Positions 41,774 to 51,971 are shown, numbered from the stretch's first letter. The stretch is 64,000 nt of DNA from Actinotalea alkalitolerans (GCF_023369855.1 NZ_JAMBPP010000006.1:186001-250000), one strand, 5' to 3'. A program made the numbers and translations. Notes: generated from the letters alone by a model not told the origin.

Positions 41774-42379
41774 ATGGCGCGTGGGTGGCCTGCGGTGCTG
41801 ACCGAGGGGGACGTGGTGCTGCGTCCGCTGCGCCGCCGCGACGCCAGGGCGTGGCTCTCGACGCGTGCGCGGAACGCCGCGTGGCTGGACCGGTGGGAGG
41901 CGACCTCTCCCGACCCCGCCACGGGCCCTCCGCCCGGGTTCGGCGAGTTCGTCCGGGCGCTCAACGCCCAGGGGCGCGCGGGTACCGCGCTGCCGTTCGC
42001 GATCCTCTACCAGGGTGAGCTGGTGGGGCAGCTGACGGTCGCCTCGGTCACCCGGGGATCGTTGTGCTCGGGCAGCATCGGCTACTGGGTGAGCCAGCAC
42101 GTGGCGGGTCGCGGGATCGTCCCGACCGCTGTCGCGCTGGCCGTGGACCACTGCTTCACCGACGTCGGTCTGCACCGGATCGAGGTCAACATCCGCCCTG
42201 AGAACGTCGCGAGCCTGCGGGTGGTCGCCAAGCTGGGGCTGCGTGACGAGGGGGTGCGCGAGCGCTACCTCCACATCCAGGGGGAATGGTGCGACCACCG
42301 GAGCTTCGCGGTCACCTCCGAGGAGGTCCCCGACGGGCTCTTGGCCCGGTGGCGGCGCACCCGAACCACACCGTTGTAA
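41774..42379 (+). CDS. GNAT acetyltransferase (RimJ/RimL-like)
   Basis: 201 residues starting one base after the moeA stop, with GGAGG in the moeA tail as RBS. GNAT features: LRPLRRRDARAWLSTRARN, GSIGYWVSQHVAGRGIVPTA (acetyl-CoA loop) and HRIEVNIRPENVASLRVVAKLG. RimJ/RimL-type enzymes acetylate protein N-termini. This gene sits between moeA and sepX in many actinobacteria. Confidence 0.9.
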   Translation: MARGWPAVLTEGDVVLRPLRRRDARAWLSTRARNAAWLDRWEATSPDPATGPPPGFGEFVRALNAQGRAGTALPFAILYQGELVGQLTVASVTRGSLCSGSIGYWVSQHVAGRGIVPTAVALAVDHCFTDVGLHRIEVNIRPENVASLRVVAKLGLRDEGVRERYLHIQGEWCDHRSFAVTSEEVPDGLLARWRRTRTTPL

Positions 42380-42442
42380 TTCGCCGCCGACACACCGCTC
42401 GTCCTGCCCCCCGGGGGTGGACGGCTCACCTACCGTCGTGCT

Positions 42443-43696
42443 GTGAACCAGGCTGGGCTCGTGGCGATCGCCATTGCCGGGCTCTGGATCGTGTACCTGG
42501 TGCCGCACCGGTTGCGGCATCGCCAGCAGCTGCTCGAGAGCCGGTCGGAGGACCGCTTCTCCCAGGGGCTGCGGGTGCTGCGCGTCACCCACGCCGGTCA
42601 TGCCGGACGCGGGCACCGCGCAGCGAGCCGGTCGCCGGTGCCCGTGGCCACGGGCACGGCGGGGACGGGACCGACCAGGGTGCTCCTGCACCCGGCGGTC
42701 CCACGACGAGGAGGAGCTGGGGTCATGGACCGACCGCACCGGACAGCGGACAGGGTCTCTGCCGACGCCGCCCGACGTGCGGCCTCCGAGCATGCGACCA
42801 GGGCCGCCCACGTGGCCCGGCGTGCTGCTGCGGCGCGCCGGCGCGCACTGCTGACCGCTCTGCTGCTGACGGCGACCGTCGCCGGATGGGCAGGGGTCGC
42901 GTTCCTCAGCTCGGCGGTCGTGCTGGGCGCGGCACCGAGCGTCCTGCTCCTGGGGACGCTGGGGCTGGGGCGCCGTGCTGTCATCTCGGGCGCCCGTGCC
43001 GACGATGCCTGGGCTGCACGCCCGACCACCCCCGACCAGTCGTCGGCCGTCATCCTGACCAGGGCCGTCGGCGCGTCACGTCCGGCTGGACGTGTGCCGG
43101 TGCGGACCGCGCCCCCCCGCCGTTCGTCGGGAGCCGTCGGTCGGGCCGTGCGCCCGTCGGACGCGTCGACCGAGGTCATGGCGCGCGTCCCCGCGGCCCC
43201 GGTGCGTGTGCCGGCCGCAGCGCGCACCGACGTGCGTCGCGAGGTCGACCTCGACCGCGCCGAGGCGTCCCTCGCCCGGGACGCAGAGGTCCGGGAGGGT
43301 GCTCGGCAGGCTGCCGACCAGCACCCCGCCCCGTCGTCGGGCGACGGCTCGAGGTCCGAGGTCTCCTCGGCGGTCGAGCCCGGGCTCTGGGCGCCGGTCC
43401 CCGTGCCTCGACCCTCCTACACGCTCAAGGGTGCCGCGCCCCGTCGCGAGCCTGCCCCGCTGGTCCTCGACGCGCCCGCGGTATCGGAGGCCTCCGCGAC
43501 GGCGGCTGTCGACGGCCCGGTGCAGGACGATGCTCCAGCCGATGCCCTCCCCGCCGGCGGAGCCGATCCTGCGGTCCCGCCCGCAGCAGGTCCGCCGGAC
43601 GGGACGACGGCCCGGCACCCGGGTTCCCCGACGCCCGTGGCGCCGGGCCTTGACCTCGACACGATCCTCGCCCGGCGGCGCGCCTCGGGCGAGTGA
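42443..43696 (+). CDS. sepX: SepX (GlpR)-like cell-division membrane protein
   Basis: 417 residues. The N-terminal span and following signature (GLVAIAIAGLWIVYLVPHRL, then RSEDRFSQGLRVLR) match the actinobacterial GlpR/SepX proteins, which in Streptomyces stabilise division-associated structures. Two further membrane stretches lie near 140-180 (LLTALLLTATVAGWAGVAFL; LGAAPSVLLLGTLGLG). The C-terminal 240 residues are Ala/Pro-rich and probably disordered. The moeA-acetyltransferase-sepX order supports the assignment. A TACCGT -10 (42431-42436) six bases before the GTG indicates a leaderless message. Confidence 0.8.
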   Translation: MNQAGLVAIAIAGLWIVYLVPHRLRHRQQLLESRSEDRFSQGLRVLRVTHAGHAGRGHRAASRSPVPVATGTAGTGPTRVLLHPAVPRRGGAGVMDRPHRTADRVSADAARRAASEHATRAAHVARRAAAARRRALLTALLLTATVAGWAGVAFLSSAVVLGAAPSVLLLGTLGLGRRAVISGARADDAWAARPTTPDQSSAVILTRAVGASRPAGRVPVRTAPPRRSSGAVGRAVRPSDASTEVMARVPAAPVRVPAAARTDVRREVDLDRAEASLARDAEVREGARQAADQHPAPSSGDGSRSEVSSAVEPGLWAPVPVPRPSYTLKGAAPRREPAPLVLDAPAVSEASATAAVDGPVQDDAPADALPAGGADPAVPPAAGPPDGTTARHPGSPTPVAPGLDLDTILARRRASGE

Positions 43697-43757
43697 GGCC
43701 CGCGAGGTCGGGCCTCTGACGCCCCGGCGCGGGTGCGGGACCATGGTGCGTGGGTGC

Positions 43758-43763
43758 TAATCT
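43758..43763 (+). promoter_or_regulatory. -10 element of the tRNA-Ala gene
   Basis: TAATCT lies 13 bp upstream of the tRNA 5' end, at the expected distance. Confidence 0.45.
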
Positions 43764-43776
43764 GTATCCCGCTCGA

Positions 43777-43851
<75 letters not shown>

Positions 43852-44067
43852 CCACGACGACGGGCCGGTCGCCTGGCGAAGGGCTCCAGTGCCCTCCGGG
43901 GAGCGTCCTCGGGCAAGCAGCGGGCGACGACCCCGGAGGTACTCGTGAGTCGGTAGCCTGTTCGGCGGGATCCGGGACCGACCCCCGACCGCGGTCCGGC
44001 GGATGCCCTGACGCTGACGGCGCGGCCCCGATCCGGTTCAGCACCCACGACGACCGATCGGTGGACC

Positions 44068-45558
44068 ATGACCGACATGCCCCTGGTGCCCGTCCCGCTG
44101 CGCGTCAGCCGCACCAGGGGGCCGGGGTTCCGGATCGACCCCGGCACGCGGGTCGTGGTGGGGCACGAGCCCTCGACGATCTCGACCGGCGTGCTGGTGG
44201 CCGCACGGATCGGCGAGGTCTGCGGCTTCCCGGTCGAGGTGGTCCACGTGGACGACGGCCGACCCGGCGCGGTGATCCTGAGGCGCACGGACGACGCCGC
44301 CTACCTCGACCTCCCCGCCGACGCCGACCGTGCCCTGGCGCAGGACGCCTACCGGCTCGAGGTGACTGCCGATCGGGTGGTCATCACGGCCGTCGGGGAC
44401 GCAGGGCTGATGTACGGCGCACTGACCCTCCAGCAGCTCGGCGAGCACGGGCCGCACGGGACGGTCACGGTCCGTGCGGCGGTCGTCGTGGACCACCCGC
44501 GTTTCGGCTGGCGCGGCCTCAGCCTGGATGTCGCCCGTCACTTCCACGGGGTCGAGACCGTCAAGAAGGTCGTCAACGTCATGGCGAGCCTCAAGCTGAA
44601 CGTGCTGCACCTGCACCTGACCGACGACCAGGGATGGCGGCTCGAGATCCCGTCGCGCCCGGGGCTGACCGCTCGTTCGGGCGGCACCGCGGTCGACGGT
44701 GACCCGGGGGGCTGGTACTCGGTCGAGGAGTTCGACGAGATCGTCGCGTACGCGGCGACCCGCTTCATCACCGTGATCCCCGAGATCGACATCCCGGGGC
44801 ACATCAACGCCGCCCTGCACGCCTACGGCGAGCTGACCCCGAGCGGTGAGCCGGCGCCGGCGTACACCGGGATCGAGGTCGGCTTCAGCCGGCTGCACGA
44901 GGAGCTCCCGGCCACCGCGCGCTTCCTGCGCGACGTGCTCGGCGACGTCGCCCGGATGACCCCGGGACGCTTCGTGCACATCGGTGGTGACGAGGTGCTG
45001 AGCATGGAGCGGGGCGAGTACGCGCGGCTGGTCGGGACGGCGGCCTCGCAGGTCGCCGCCGCGGGCAAGACCGTGGTGGCCTGGCAGGAGGCCGCGACCG
45101 TGCCCCTCGCCCCCGGGACCGTGCTGCAGTACTGGGACGAGCGGGAAGGTGCGCAGGAGATGGCCGCGGCCGCCCGGGCCGGCGCGCTCGTCGTGCTCTC
45201 CCCGGCGAGCAAGGTGTACCTGGACATGAAGTACGACGCGAGCACGCCCGTCGGCCTCGACTGGGCCGGCCACGTCGAGCTGCGCGACGCCTACGAGTGG
45301 GAACCTCTCGAGGTCCTGCCGGACGTCCCGGCCGACAGGGTGCTCGGCGTCGAGGCAGGCCTGTGGACCGAGACCGTCCGTACCGTCGACGACCTCTTCC
45401 TGCTGCTCCTGCCGCGGCTCGCCGCGGTCGCCGAGGTGGCCTGGTCGGCCCCCGGGCACCGCGACTGGGACGGGTTCACCACGCGCGTCGCGGGCCTGGC
45501 ACCGCGCTGGGACGAGTCCGGCGTGGCCTGGTACGCCTCGCCCCAGGTCGAGTGGTGA
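44068..45558 (+). CDS. Beta-N-acetylhexosaminidase, GH20
   Basis: 496 residues. An N-terminal GH20b-type domain (DAYRLEVTADRVVITAVGDAG) is followed by the catalytic barrel starting WRGLSLDVARHFHGVETVKK, the catalytic pair Asp308-Glu309 in HIGGDEVLSMERGEYARL, and WQEA, YWDE and WTET motifs lining the substrate pocket. No signal peptide, so it probably removes GlcNAc from imported chito- or muropeptide-derived sugars in the cytoplasm. A TAGCCT -10 box lies upstream at ~43953. It is a single gene between the tRNA and a convergent mannosyltransferase. Confidence 0.92.
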   Translation: MTDMPLVPVPLRVSRTRGPGFRIDPGTRVVVGHEPSTISTGVLVAARIGEVCGFPVEVVHVDDGRPGAVILRRTDDAAYLDLPADADRALAQDAYRLEVTADRVVITAVGDAGLMYGALTLQQLGEHGPHGTVTVRAAVVVDHPRFGWRGLSLDVARHFHGVETVKKVVNVMASLKLNVLHLHLTDDQGWRLEIPSRPGLTARSGGTAVDGDPGGWYSVEEFDEIVAYAATRFITVIPEIDIPGHINAALHAYGELTPSGEPAPAYTGIEVGFSRLHEELPATARFLRDVLGDVARMTPGRFVHIGGDEVLSMERGEYARLVGTAASQVAAAGKTVVAWQEAATVPLAPGTVLQYWDEREGAQEMAAAARAGALVVLSPASKVYLDMKYDASTPVGLDWAGHVELRDAYEWEPLEVLPDVPADRVLGVEAGLWTETVRTVDDLFLLLLPRLAAVAEVAWSAPGHRDWDGFTTRVAGLAPRWDESGVAWYASPQVEW

Positions 45559-45569
45559 CCCGGTCCTGA

Positions 45570-47138
45570 TCACGCCCAGCCGGGCAGCCACATCCGCAGC
45601 TGCCACTCGCGCAGCGTGATCACCTCGGCGACCCAGAGCGGGTAGAACCACCACCCGGCGACGGCTGCGAGCAGGACCACGACGACCACCCCCGCCCGCG
45701 CGGCACTCACCCGTCCGGCTCCGGGTGGTGCGCGGTGACCGTGGTCGCCGTGCGGGGTCGGCTCGAGCAGCCGCCACAGGCCCCACGTCAGCGTCAGGAC
45801 CACCCAGGGTGCGAAGACCACGGCGTAGAAGGTGAAGATCGTGCGATCGGTGTAGGCGAACCAGGGGAGCCACCCGGCCACCACCCCCGAGAGCGAGGCG
45901 ACCGCGACGCCCGCCCCCGGCCGCCGCCGGAGGATGTGCCACAGCGCGAGCAGCAGCGCGACGGCCGCGGCCCACCACAGCACCGGGTTGCCCACCGAGT
46001 TGATCGTCTGCGAGCAGCGGTCGGCCGCGCACTCGAGCTGTGCCGGCTCGGGCGAGGCGTAGAAGAACGTCGTCGGGCGCCACTGCACCCACCAGCCGAT
46101 CGGGTGAGCGGCCCAGGCGTGGTCGGCGTCGAGGGTCGTGTGGAACCCCCACATGTCCTGGTGGTACCTCCACAGCGAGCGCAGGCCCTCGGGCAGCCAG
46201 GTCACGCCCTCGCCGGGGTGGAGCGCCGCCCACCGCCGCCCGTAGCCGTCGGTGGACCGTAGCCAGCCCGCCCAGGAGGCCACGTACGTCAGTGCCGCGA
46301 CCGGGACGAGCGACAGGAAGGCGGGCACCCCGTCCCGCAGGACGCCCGCGGCGATCCACCGGCGCACCCGGGCGCGTCGTCGGGCGGACAGGTCCCAGCC
46401 GACCGTGAGCAGACCGAGGACGGCGACGAACCACAGCGCCGACCACTTGGTCCCCACGGCCAGCCCGAGCAGCACCCCCGCGAGCAGGCGCCACGGGCGC
46501 ACACCCAGACCGGGACCCCACCGGGCGGGAGCACGTGGTGGCCCGGTCATCCGCAGCAGCCGCTCTCGTGCGTGGTCGCGGTCGACCAGCAGCGCACCGA
46601 AGGCCGCGAGCACGAAGAAGGTCAGGAACCCGTCGAGCAGCGCGGTCCGTGAGTGCACCACGTGCAGGCCGTCGACGGCGAGCAGCAGCCCTGCCACCGC
46701 TCCCAGCGGCCACGACCCGAACAGACGGGTCGCGACGCGCGCGAGGAGCAGCACGGTGAGGATGCCGACGACGGCCGAGGCGATGCGCCAGCCGACCGGG
46801 TCGTCGGCCCCGACCAGGCGCAGCCCCAGCGCGATGAGCCACTTGCCCACCGGGGGGTGGACCACGTAGCTCGCCTCGGTGCGGTAGCCGTCGACGTCAC
46901 CCGCCTCGAATGCGGGGTTCGGCTCGGGACCCCACTGCCCCTCGTAGCCGAGGTTGAGCAGGGTCCACGCGTCCTTGACGTAGTAGGTCTCGTCGAAGAC
47001 CAGCTCGGCCGGGCGGCCGAGGTGCGGGAGCCGCACCGCGGCGGCGACGCCGGTGACGGCGAGGGCCGCGAGCCACCCCCGTGCCCGGTGAGCGACCTCC
47101 GGCAGCCGGAGGTCGCGACGGGGACGGGCCGGCTGCAC
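45570..47138 (-). CDS. Dolichyl-phosphate-mannose-protein mannosyltransferase (PMT family)
   Basis: 522 residues, about ten membrane spans. The catalytic acidic pair is Asp49-Glu50 in VFDETYYVKDAW, with EASYVVHPPVGKW in the first loop and a C-terminal four-TM domain. Actinobacterial Pmt transfers mannose from polyprenyl-phosphate-mannose to Ser/Thr of secreted proteins translocated by Sec. GTG start at 47138. It is divergent from rsmI by 86 bp, the common actinobacterial arrangement. Confidence 0.93.
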   Translation of the reverse strand: MQPARPRRDLRLPEVAHRARGWLAALAVTGVAAAVRLPHLGRPAELVFDETYYVKDAWTLLNLGYEGQWGPEPNPAFEAGDVDGYRTEASYVVHPPVGKWLIALGLRLVGADDPVGWRIASAVVGILTVLLLARVATRLFGSWPLGAVAGLLLAVDGLHVVHSRTALLDGFLTFFVLAAFGALLVDRDHARERLLRMTGPPRAPARWGPGLGVRPWRLLAGVLLGLAVGTKWSALWFVAVLGLLTVGWDLSARRRARVRRWIAAGVLRDGVPAFLSLVPVAALTYVASWAGWLRSTDGYGRRWAALHPGEGVTWLPEGLRSLWRYHQDMWGFHTTLDADHAWAAHPIGWWVQWRPTTFFYASPEPAQLECAADRCSQTINSVGNPVLWWAAAVALLLALWHILRRRPGAGVAVASLSGVVAGWLPWFAYTDRTIFTFYAVVFAPWVVLTLTWGLWRLLEPTPHGDHGHRAPPGAGRVSAARAGVVVVVLLAAVAGWWFYPLWVAEVITLREWQLRMWLPGWA

Positions 47139-47224
47139 GCCGTCATCGTAGGTGCCGCGGTGCCGGGCCGGCGGTATGGGCGGTGCGGCACCCCACCCGT
47201 CGTCGGGCGCCTAGCCTGTCGTGC

Positions 47225-48082
47225 ATGACCACCGGGCAGATCGTCCTCGCCGCCACACCCATCGGCGACGTCGAGGACGCCTCGCCTCGGCTGCGGCGAC
47301 TGCTCGCCACGGCCGATGTCGTCGCCGCCGAGGACACCCGGCGGCTGCGCGGCCTGGCTCAACGGCTCGACGTGCAGATCGGTGGCCGGGTGGTGAGCCA
47401 CCACGAGCACAACGAGGCCGCCCGCGCGCAGGAGCTGCTCGACGTCGTCCGTGGTGGCGGCACGGTCCTGGTGGTCTCGGACGCGGGGATGCCGACGGTC
47501 TCCGACCCGGGCTTCACCCTCGTGCGCGCGGCGGTCGAGGCCGGGCTGCCGGTGACCTCGGCGCCGGGGCCGAGCGCGGTGCTCACCGCCCTCGCGCTGT
47601 CGGGGCTGCCGACCGACCGCTTCTGCTTCGAGGGCTTCCTGCCGCGCAAGGCCGGGGACCGGCGACGCGCGCTCACGGCACTGGTCGCCGAGCCACGGAC
47701 GATGATCTTCTTCGAGGCGCCGCACCGGGTGGCCGAGACCCTCGACGCGATGGCCGAGGTGCTGGGGGACCAACGGGAGGCTGCTGTCTGCCGGGAGCTG
47801 ACCAAGACCTACGAGGAGGTCGTGCGTGGTCCGCTGCGTGACCTCGCGGACTGGGCCGAGGCTGCCGGCCCGCGCGGCGAGATCTGCGTGGTCGTGGCCC
47901 CTGCCCCGGCCCGTGGCGCGGCGCAGGTGGGCGACCTGGTGGCCGAGGTGCTCGCCAGGGCGGATGCGGGGGAGCGGCTCAAGGAGGCGGTCACCGAGGT
48001 CGCCGAGGCCGGTGGGGTGAGCAAGCGTGAGCTGTACACCGCGGCCCTGCTCGCCAAGAAGGGGCCGTCGTCGGCGACGTGA
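47225..48082 (+). CDS. rsmI: 16S rRNA (cytidine-1402-2'-O)-methyltransferase
   Basis: 285 residues. Tetrapyrrole-methylase-fold motifs: LAATPIGDVEDASPRL, AEDTRRLRGL, VSDAGMPTVSDPG and SAPGPSAVLTALALSGLPTD. A C-terminal RsmI helical domain ends SKRELYTAALLAKK. TAGCCT (47212-47217) lies seven bases before the ATG, so the mRNA is probably leaderless. The enzyme methylates C1402 in the decoding centre. Confidence 0.95.
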   Translation: MTTGQIVLAATPIGDVEDASPRLRRLLATADVVAAEDTRRLRGLAQRLDVQIGGRVVSHHEHNEAARAQELLDVVRGGGTVLVVSDAGMPTVSDPGFTLVRAAVEAGLPVTSAPGPSAVLTALALSGLPTDRFCFEGFLPRKAGDRRRALTALVAEPRTMIFFEAPHRVAETLDAMAEVLGDQREAAVCRELTKTYEEVVRGPLRDLADWAEAAGPRGEICVVVAPAPARGAAQVGDLVAEVLARADAGERLKEAVTEVAEAGGVSKRELYTAALLAKKGPSSAT

Positions 48083-48097
48083 GGGTCGAGCCGGCGG

Positions 48098-48745
48098 TCA
48101 GAGGTCTGTCGAGAGGAGCAGGTCGGCGCCCGCCGCTGCCATCTCCCGGCGCGCCGTGGCGCCCTGCTCAGGGGTCACCGGAACCGTCAGGTCCAGCAGC
48201 ACCCTGGTGCTGAGGCCGGCCGCGAGCGCGTCGAGCGCGGTGGCCCGCACGCAGTGCGACTCGGCGATCCCGACGACGTCGACCGCGGTGATCCCGGCCT
48301 CATGCAGGATCTCGACCAGCTCGCGGCCCTGGGCGTCGACGCCCTCGAAGCCTGAGTACGCCGCCGCGTAGGCCCCCTTCTTGACCGCGACGTCGGCGGC
48401 GAGGTCGGCCAGGGCCGGGTGCAGCTCTGCCTCCTGGGTCCCGGCCAGGCCGTGCGGCGGCCAGGTGTCGACGTAGTCGGGCTCGGCCGGGGGCACGGCG
48501 AAGTGGCCACCCGGGTCGATGTGCCAGTCCTGGGTGGTGACCAGGAGGTCGTACGACCCGCGGGTCGCGTCGGCGAACGCGGCGATCGCCTGGGCGACGG
48601 CGTGGCCTCCCTCGACCCCCAGCGCACCGCCCTCGCAGAAGGTCGGCTGGACGTCCACCACGAGCAGCGCGCGGCTGGGCTCGCCGCCGCGGGGCGGGTC
48701 GTCCCGGTCCTGCTCGTCGCGGTGGGTCCTGGCGTCCTGGCTCAT
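48098..48745 (-). CDS. pncA: Nicotinamidase (isochorismatase fold)
   Basis: 215 residues. Catalytic triad Asp31 (LLVVDVQPTF), Lys123 (AVKKGAYAAAYSGF) and Cys165 (GIAESHCVRATALDA); metal ligands Asp73, His75 and His81 in TQDWHIDPGGHF. Converts nicotinamide to nicotinate in NAD salvage. Its 3' end faces the rsmI stop at 15 bp. Confidence 0.93.
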   Translation of the reverse strand: MSQDARTHRDEQDRDDPPRGGEPSRALLVVDVQPTFCEGGALGVEGGHAVAQAIAAFADATRGSYDLLVTTQDWHIDPGGHFAVPPAEPDYVDTWPPHGLAGTQEAELHPALADLAADVAVKKGAYAAAYSGFEGVDAQGRELVEILHEAGITAVDVVGIAESHCVRATALDALAAGLSTRVLLDLTVPVTPEQGATARREMAAAGADLLLSTDL

Positions 48746-48870
48746 CCCACCACCCTAGGCACCTCCCTCGCCCGGTGTCAGCGTCCGGGGCGTCGGCGCC
48801 GAGCGCCATGGCACCAGGCGACCCGAGCCCGCACACTGGGTTCACGGACCGATCCAGGCGAGGGGCGCAG

Positions 48871-50103
48871 GTGCGACGAGGTGAGCGCGGGAGCCGCACG
48901 GGTCGACCCGTCGGGAGCCGGCGGGTCGCGATGGCGACCACCCTGGCAGCGGGGCTCCTCCTCGTGGGGTGCGCACCTGCCTCCCCGGATCCCACCCCCG
49001 AGGTCGCGAGCCCCGCGCCGAGCCCGGCACCGAGCCTCCCGTCGCGCGAGGACGCGCCCGAGCCGGACCCGTCGCCCGAGCCGCCCCGGTTCCCGGCGGG
49101 ACCCGACCTCGGCGCGGCGACCGACACCCCGCAGGATCTCCTGACCGGTCTCGCCGTGCCGTGGGGTCTGGCGTTCCTGCCCAGCGGGGCGGTCCTGATC
49201 ACGCAGCGGGACGCGGCGGTGCTCCTGCTCCTCACCTCGACGGGCCTCGCGCCCCTGACCGGTCCGGGCGCCGAGGAGCTCGCCGCCACGACGACCACAG
49301 CGGGCGAGGGGGGACTGCTCGGGGTGGCGGTCTCCCCGCAGGTCGAGGACGACGGCTGGGTGTACCTGTACCGGACCACTGCGAACGGCAACGAGGTCGT
49401 GCGGGGGCAGCTCGACGCTGACGCGGGTGCCCTGGGTGAGCTGCAGACCGTCGTCGGTGGGATCCCGGCGGCCTCCAACCACAACGGCGGGCGTCTTGCC
49501 TTCGGTCCCGACGGGTTCCTGTACGTGGCCACGGGTGACGCCTCGGACCGCGGGACCTCGCGGGACGACGCCTCGCTGGCGGGCAAGATCCTGAGGGTCA
49601 CGGCCGGCGGCGAGCCGGCCCCCGGCAACCCGGTGCCCGGAAGCCCGGTCTGGAGCCTGGGGCACCGCAACGTGCAGGGCCTCGGGTGGGACGAGCGGGG
49701 ACGGCTCTTCGCGAGCGAGTTCGGGCAGAACGCCGTCGACGAGCTCAACCTCATCGAGCCCGGGGCCGACTACGGCTGGCCCGAGGTGGAGGGCTCGGGC
49801 GGCGGTCCGGGCCTGGTGGACCCGGTGGTCGAGTGGGCGCCGGCGGCCGCGTCGCCGAGCGGGATCGCGGTCACCGCGGACGCGGTCTACGTCGCGGCCC
49901 TGCGTGGTGCCCGCCTGTGGGTCGTGCCGTTCGAGGGTGACGGCCTGGGTGAGCCGGTCGACGTCCTGGTCGGCGAGCTCGGTCGGCTGCGCGACGTGGT
50001 GGTGGGGCCCGACGGCGCGCTGTGGATCCTCACCCAGAACACCGACGGGCGCGGGCAGGCCCGGCCGGGGGACGACCGTCTGGTGCGGATGCTGCCTCCG
50101 TGA
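48871..50103 (+). CDS. PQQ-dependent glucose/sorbosone dehydrogenase-like lipoprotein
   Basis: 410 residues from GTG 48871 (AGGGG nearby). This start gives a lipoprotein signal with RR at 17-18 and a lipobox ending at Cys34 (AAGLLLVGC); the later ATG 48931 would lack a charged n-region. After a Pro/Ser-rich spacer comes a GSDH beta-propeller: GLAVPWGLAFLPSGAVLITQ, GGLLGVAVSP, NHNGGRLAFGPDGFLYVATG, GHRNVQGLGWD and FGQNAVDELNLIEPGADYGW. Soluble aldose dehydrogenases of this family use PQQ; the enzyme would sit outside the membrane. No PQQ synthesis genes are nearby. Confidence 0.88.
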   Translation: MRRGERGSRTGRPVGSRRVAMATTLAAGLLLVGCAPASPDPTPEVASPAPSPAPSLPSREDAPEPDPSPEPPRFPAGPDLGAATDTPQDLLTGLAVPWGLAFLPSGAVLITQRDAAVLLLLTSTGLAPLTGPGAEELAATTTTAGEGGLLGVAVSPQVEDDGWVYLYRTTANGNEVVRGQLDADAGALGELQTVVGGIPAASNHNGGRLAFGPDGFLYVATGDASDRGTSRDDASLAGKILRVTAGGEPAPGNPVPGSPVWSLGHRNVQGLGWDERGRLFASEFGQNAVDELNLIEPGADYGWPEVEGSGGGPGLVDPVVEWAPAAASPSGIAVTADAVYVAALRGARLWVVPFEGDGLGEPVDVLVGELGRLRDVVVGPDGALWILTQNTDGRGQARPGDDRLVRMLPP

Positions 50104-50126
50104 CCGGCACCCCCGGTGACGATCAC

Positions 50127-50132
50127 TAGGAT
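50127..50132 (+). promoter_or_regulatory. -10 element of metG (leaderless arrangement)
   Basis: TAGGAT followed by six bases and the metG ATG; no Shine-Dalgarno sequence can fit between start of transcription and start codon. Confidence 0.55.
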
Positions 50133-50138
50133 CGCCCC

Positions 50139-51968
50139 ATGTCCCGCATCCTCTCGGCGGTCGCCTGGCCCTATGCCAACGGCCCCCGCCACATCGGTCA
50201 TGTCGCCGGCTTCGGTGTCCCCTCAGACGTCTTCAGCAGGTACATGCGGATGGCCGGGCACGACGTGCTGATGGTCTCCGGGACCGATGAGCACGGCACG
50301 CCGATCCTCGTCCAGGCCGACAAGGAGGGCACGACGGCTCGCGAGCTCGCCGACCGCGCCAACCGGATCATCGTGACCGAGCTCGCGGCCCTCGGCTGCT
50401 CCTACGACCTGTTCACCCGCACCACGACGGCCAATCACTACGCCGTCGCGCAGGAGCTGTTCCGCCAGGTCCACGAGAACGGCTACATGGTCCAGCAGAC
50501 GACGAGCGGTGCGATCTCGCCGTCGACCGGCCGGACGCTGCCCGACCGCTACATCGAGGGCACCTGCCCGATCTGCGGGTACGGGGAGGCACGCGGCGAC
50601 CAGTGCGACAACTGCGGCAACCAGCTCGACCCGACCGAGCTCGTGAACCCGCGCAGCCGGATCAACGGCGAGACACCCGAGTTCGTCGAGACCGAGCACT
50701 TCTTCCTCGACCTGCCGGCCCTCGCGGAGGCCCTCGGCTCCTGGCTCGACGAGCGGGCAGCCTCGGGGACGTGGCGGCCGAACGTGATCAAGTTCAGCCG
50801 GAACATCCTCGGGGACATCAAGCCCCGGGCGATGACCAGGGACATCGACTGGGGGATCCCGATCCCGCTGCCGGGCTGGCAGGAGAACCCGAACAAGCGG
50901 CTCTACGTCTGGTTCGACGCCGTGATCGGCTACCTGTCGGCCTCGATCGAGTGGGCCCGCCGGACGGGCGAGCCCGAGCGGTGGCGCGAGTGGTGGAACG
51001 ACACGGGTGAGCACCAGGCGCTGTCGTACTACTTCATGGGCAAGGACAACATCACCTTCCACTCCCAGATCTGGCCCGCCGAGCTGCTGGGCTACGCGGG
51101 CAAGGGCAGCCGCGGCGGCGAGCCCGGCCCGTTCGGCGAGCTCAACCTGCCGACGGAGGTCGTGTCGTCGGAGTACCTGACGATGGAGGGCAAGCAGTTC
51201 TCGTCCTCCCGGGGCGTGGTGATCTACCTCCGTGACGTCCTCGAGAGGTACCAGGTCGACGCCCTGCGCTACTTCATCTGCGCGGCCGGCCCCGAGAACG
51301 CCGACTCGGACTTCACCTGGCGTGAGTTCGTCAACCGCACCAACGGCGAGCTCGTCGCCGGGTGGGGCAACCTGGTCAACCGCACCGCGACGATGATCGC
51401 CAAGAGCTTCGGCGAGATCCCCGCTCCCGGGCCCACCGAGCCGATCGACGAGGAGCTGCTCGCCGCGGTGCGTGGCGGCTTCGACACGGTGGGTGACCTG
51501 ATCGGTCGCCACCGACAGCGTCAGGCGATCGGCGAGGCCATGCGGGTCGTCGCCGAGGTCAACAAGTACGTCACCGACACCGCGCCGTTCAAGCTCAAGG
51601 GGGCCGACGAGCGGGAGCGTCTGGGGACCGTCCTGCACACGGCCGCCCAAGCGGTGTGGGACTGCAACCGGCTGCTGGCACCGTTCCTGCCGCACTCGGC
51701 GAACCAGATCCACCTGACCCTGGGCGGCTCGGGCGAGCTCATGCCGATGCCCCGGGTCGAGGAGGTCACCGACCTCGATGACGGCCATCCCTACCCGGTG
51801 ATCACCGGGGACTACGGAGCGACCCCTCGGTGGGAGTCGAGCCCGGTACCGGTGGGTGCCACCGTGGCCAAGCCGTCGCCGATCTTCACCAAGCTCGACC
51901 AGTCGATCATCGACGACGAGCTCGACCGTCTGCGCGACGCGAGCCACGACGAGGCCGACGGAGGCTGA
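50139..51968 (+). CDS. metG: Methionyl-tRNA synthetase
   Basis: 609 residues. Class I motifs HIGH (residues 18-21, [14 protein letters not shown]) and the KMSKS variant KQFSSSRG. A zinc knuckle reads [20 protein letters not shown], and the stem-contact domain ends the protein. No C-terminal dimerisation (OB-fold) domain is present, as in other compact MetG1-type enzymes. It is followed at 3 bp by tatD, a conserved metG-tatD-rpf-ksgA-ispE order. Confidence 0.97.
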   Translation: MSRILSAVAWPYANGPRHIGHVAGFGVPSDVFSRYMRMAGHDVLMVSGTDEHGTPILVQADKEGTTARELADRANRIIVTELAALGCSYDLFTRTTTANHYAVAQELFRQVHENGYMVQQTTSGAISPSTGRTLPDRYIEGTCPICGYGEARGDQCDNCGNQLDPTELVNPRSRINGETPEFVETEHFFLDLPALAEALGSWLDERAASGTWRPNVIKFSRNILGDIKPRAMTRDIDWGIPIPLPGWQENPNKRLYVWFDAVIGYLSASIEWARRTGEPERWREWWNDTGEHQALSYYFMGKDNITFHSQIWPAELLGYAGKGSRGGEPGPFGELNLPTEVVSSEYLTMEGKQFSSSRGVVIYLRDVLERYQVDALRYFICAAGPENADSDFTWREFVNRTNGELVAGWGNLVNRTATMIAKSFGEIPAPGPTEPIDEELLAAVRGGFDTVGDLIGRHRQRQAIGEAMRVVAEVNKYVTDTAPFKLKGADERERLGTVLHTAAQAVWDCNRLLAPFLPHSANQIHLTLGGSGELMPMPRVEEVTDLDDGHPYPVITGDYGATPRWESSPVPVGATVAKPSPIFTKLDQSIIDDELDRLRDASHDEADGG

Positions 51969-51971
51969 CCG

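Noticed and set aside
44038-46842. 934-codon minus-strand frame across GH20 and the mannosyltransferase
   Set aside because: It runs antisense to GH20 and in an alternative frame of the PMT gene, giving Arg/Ala/Pro-rich nonsense without motifs.
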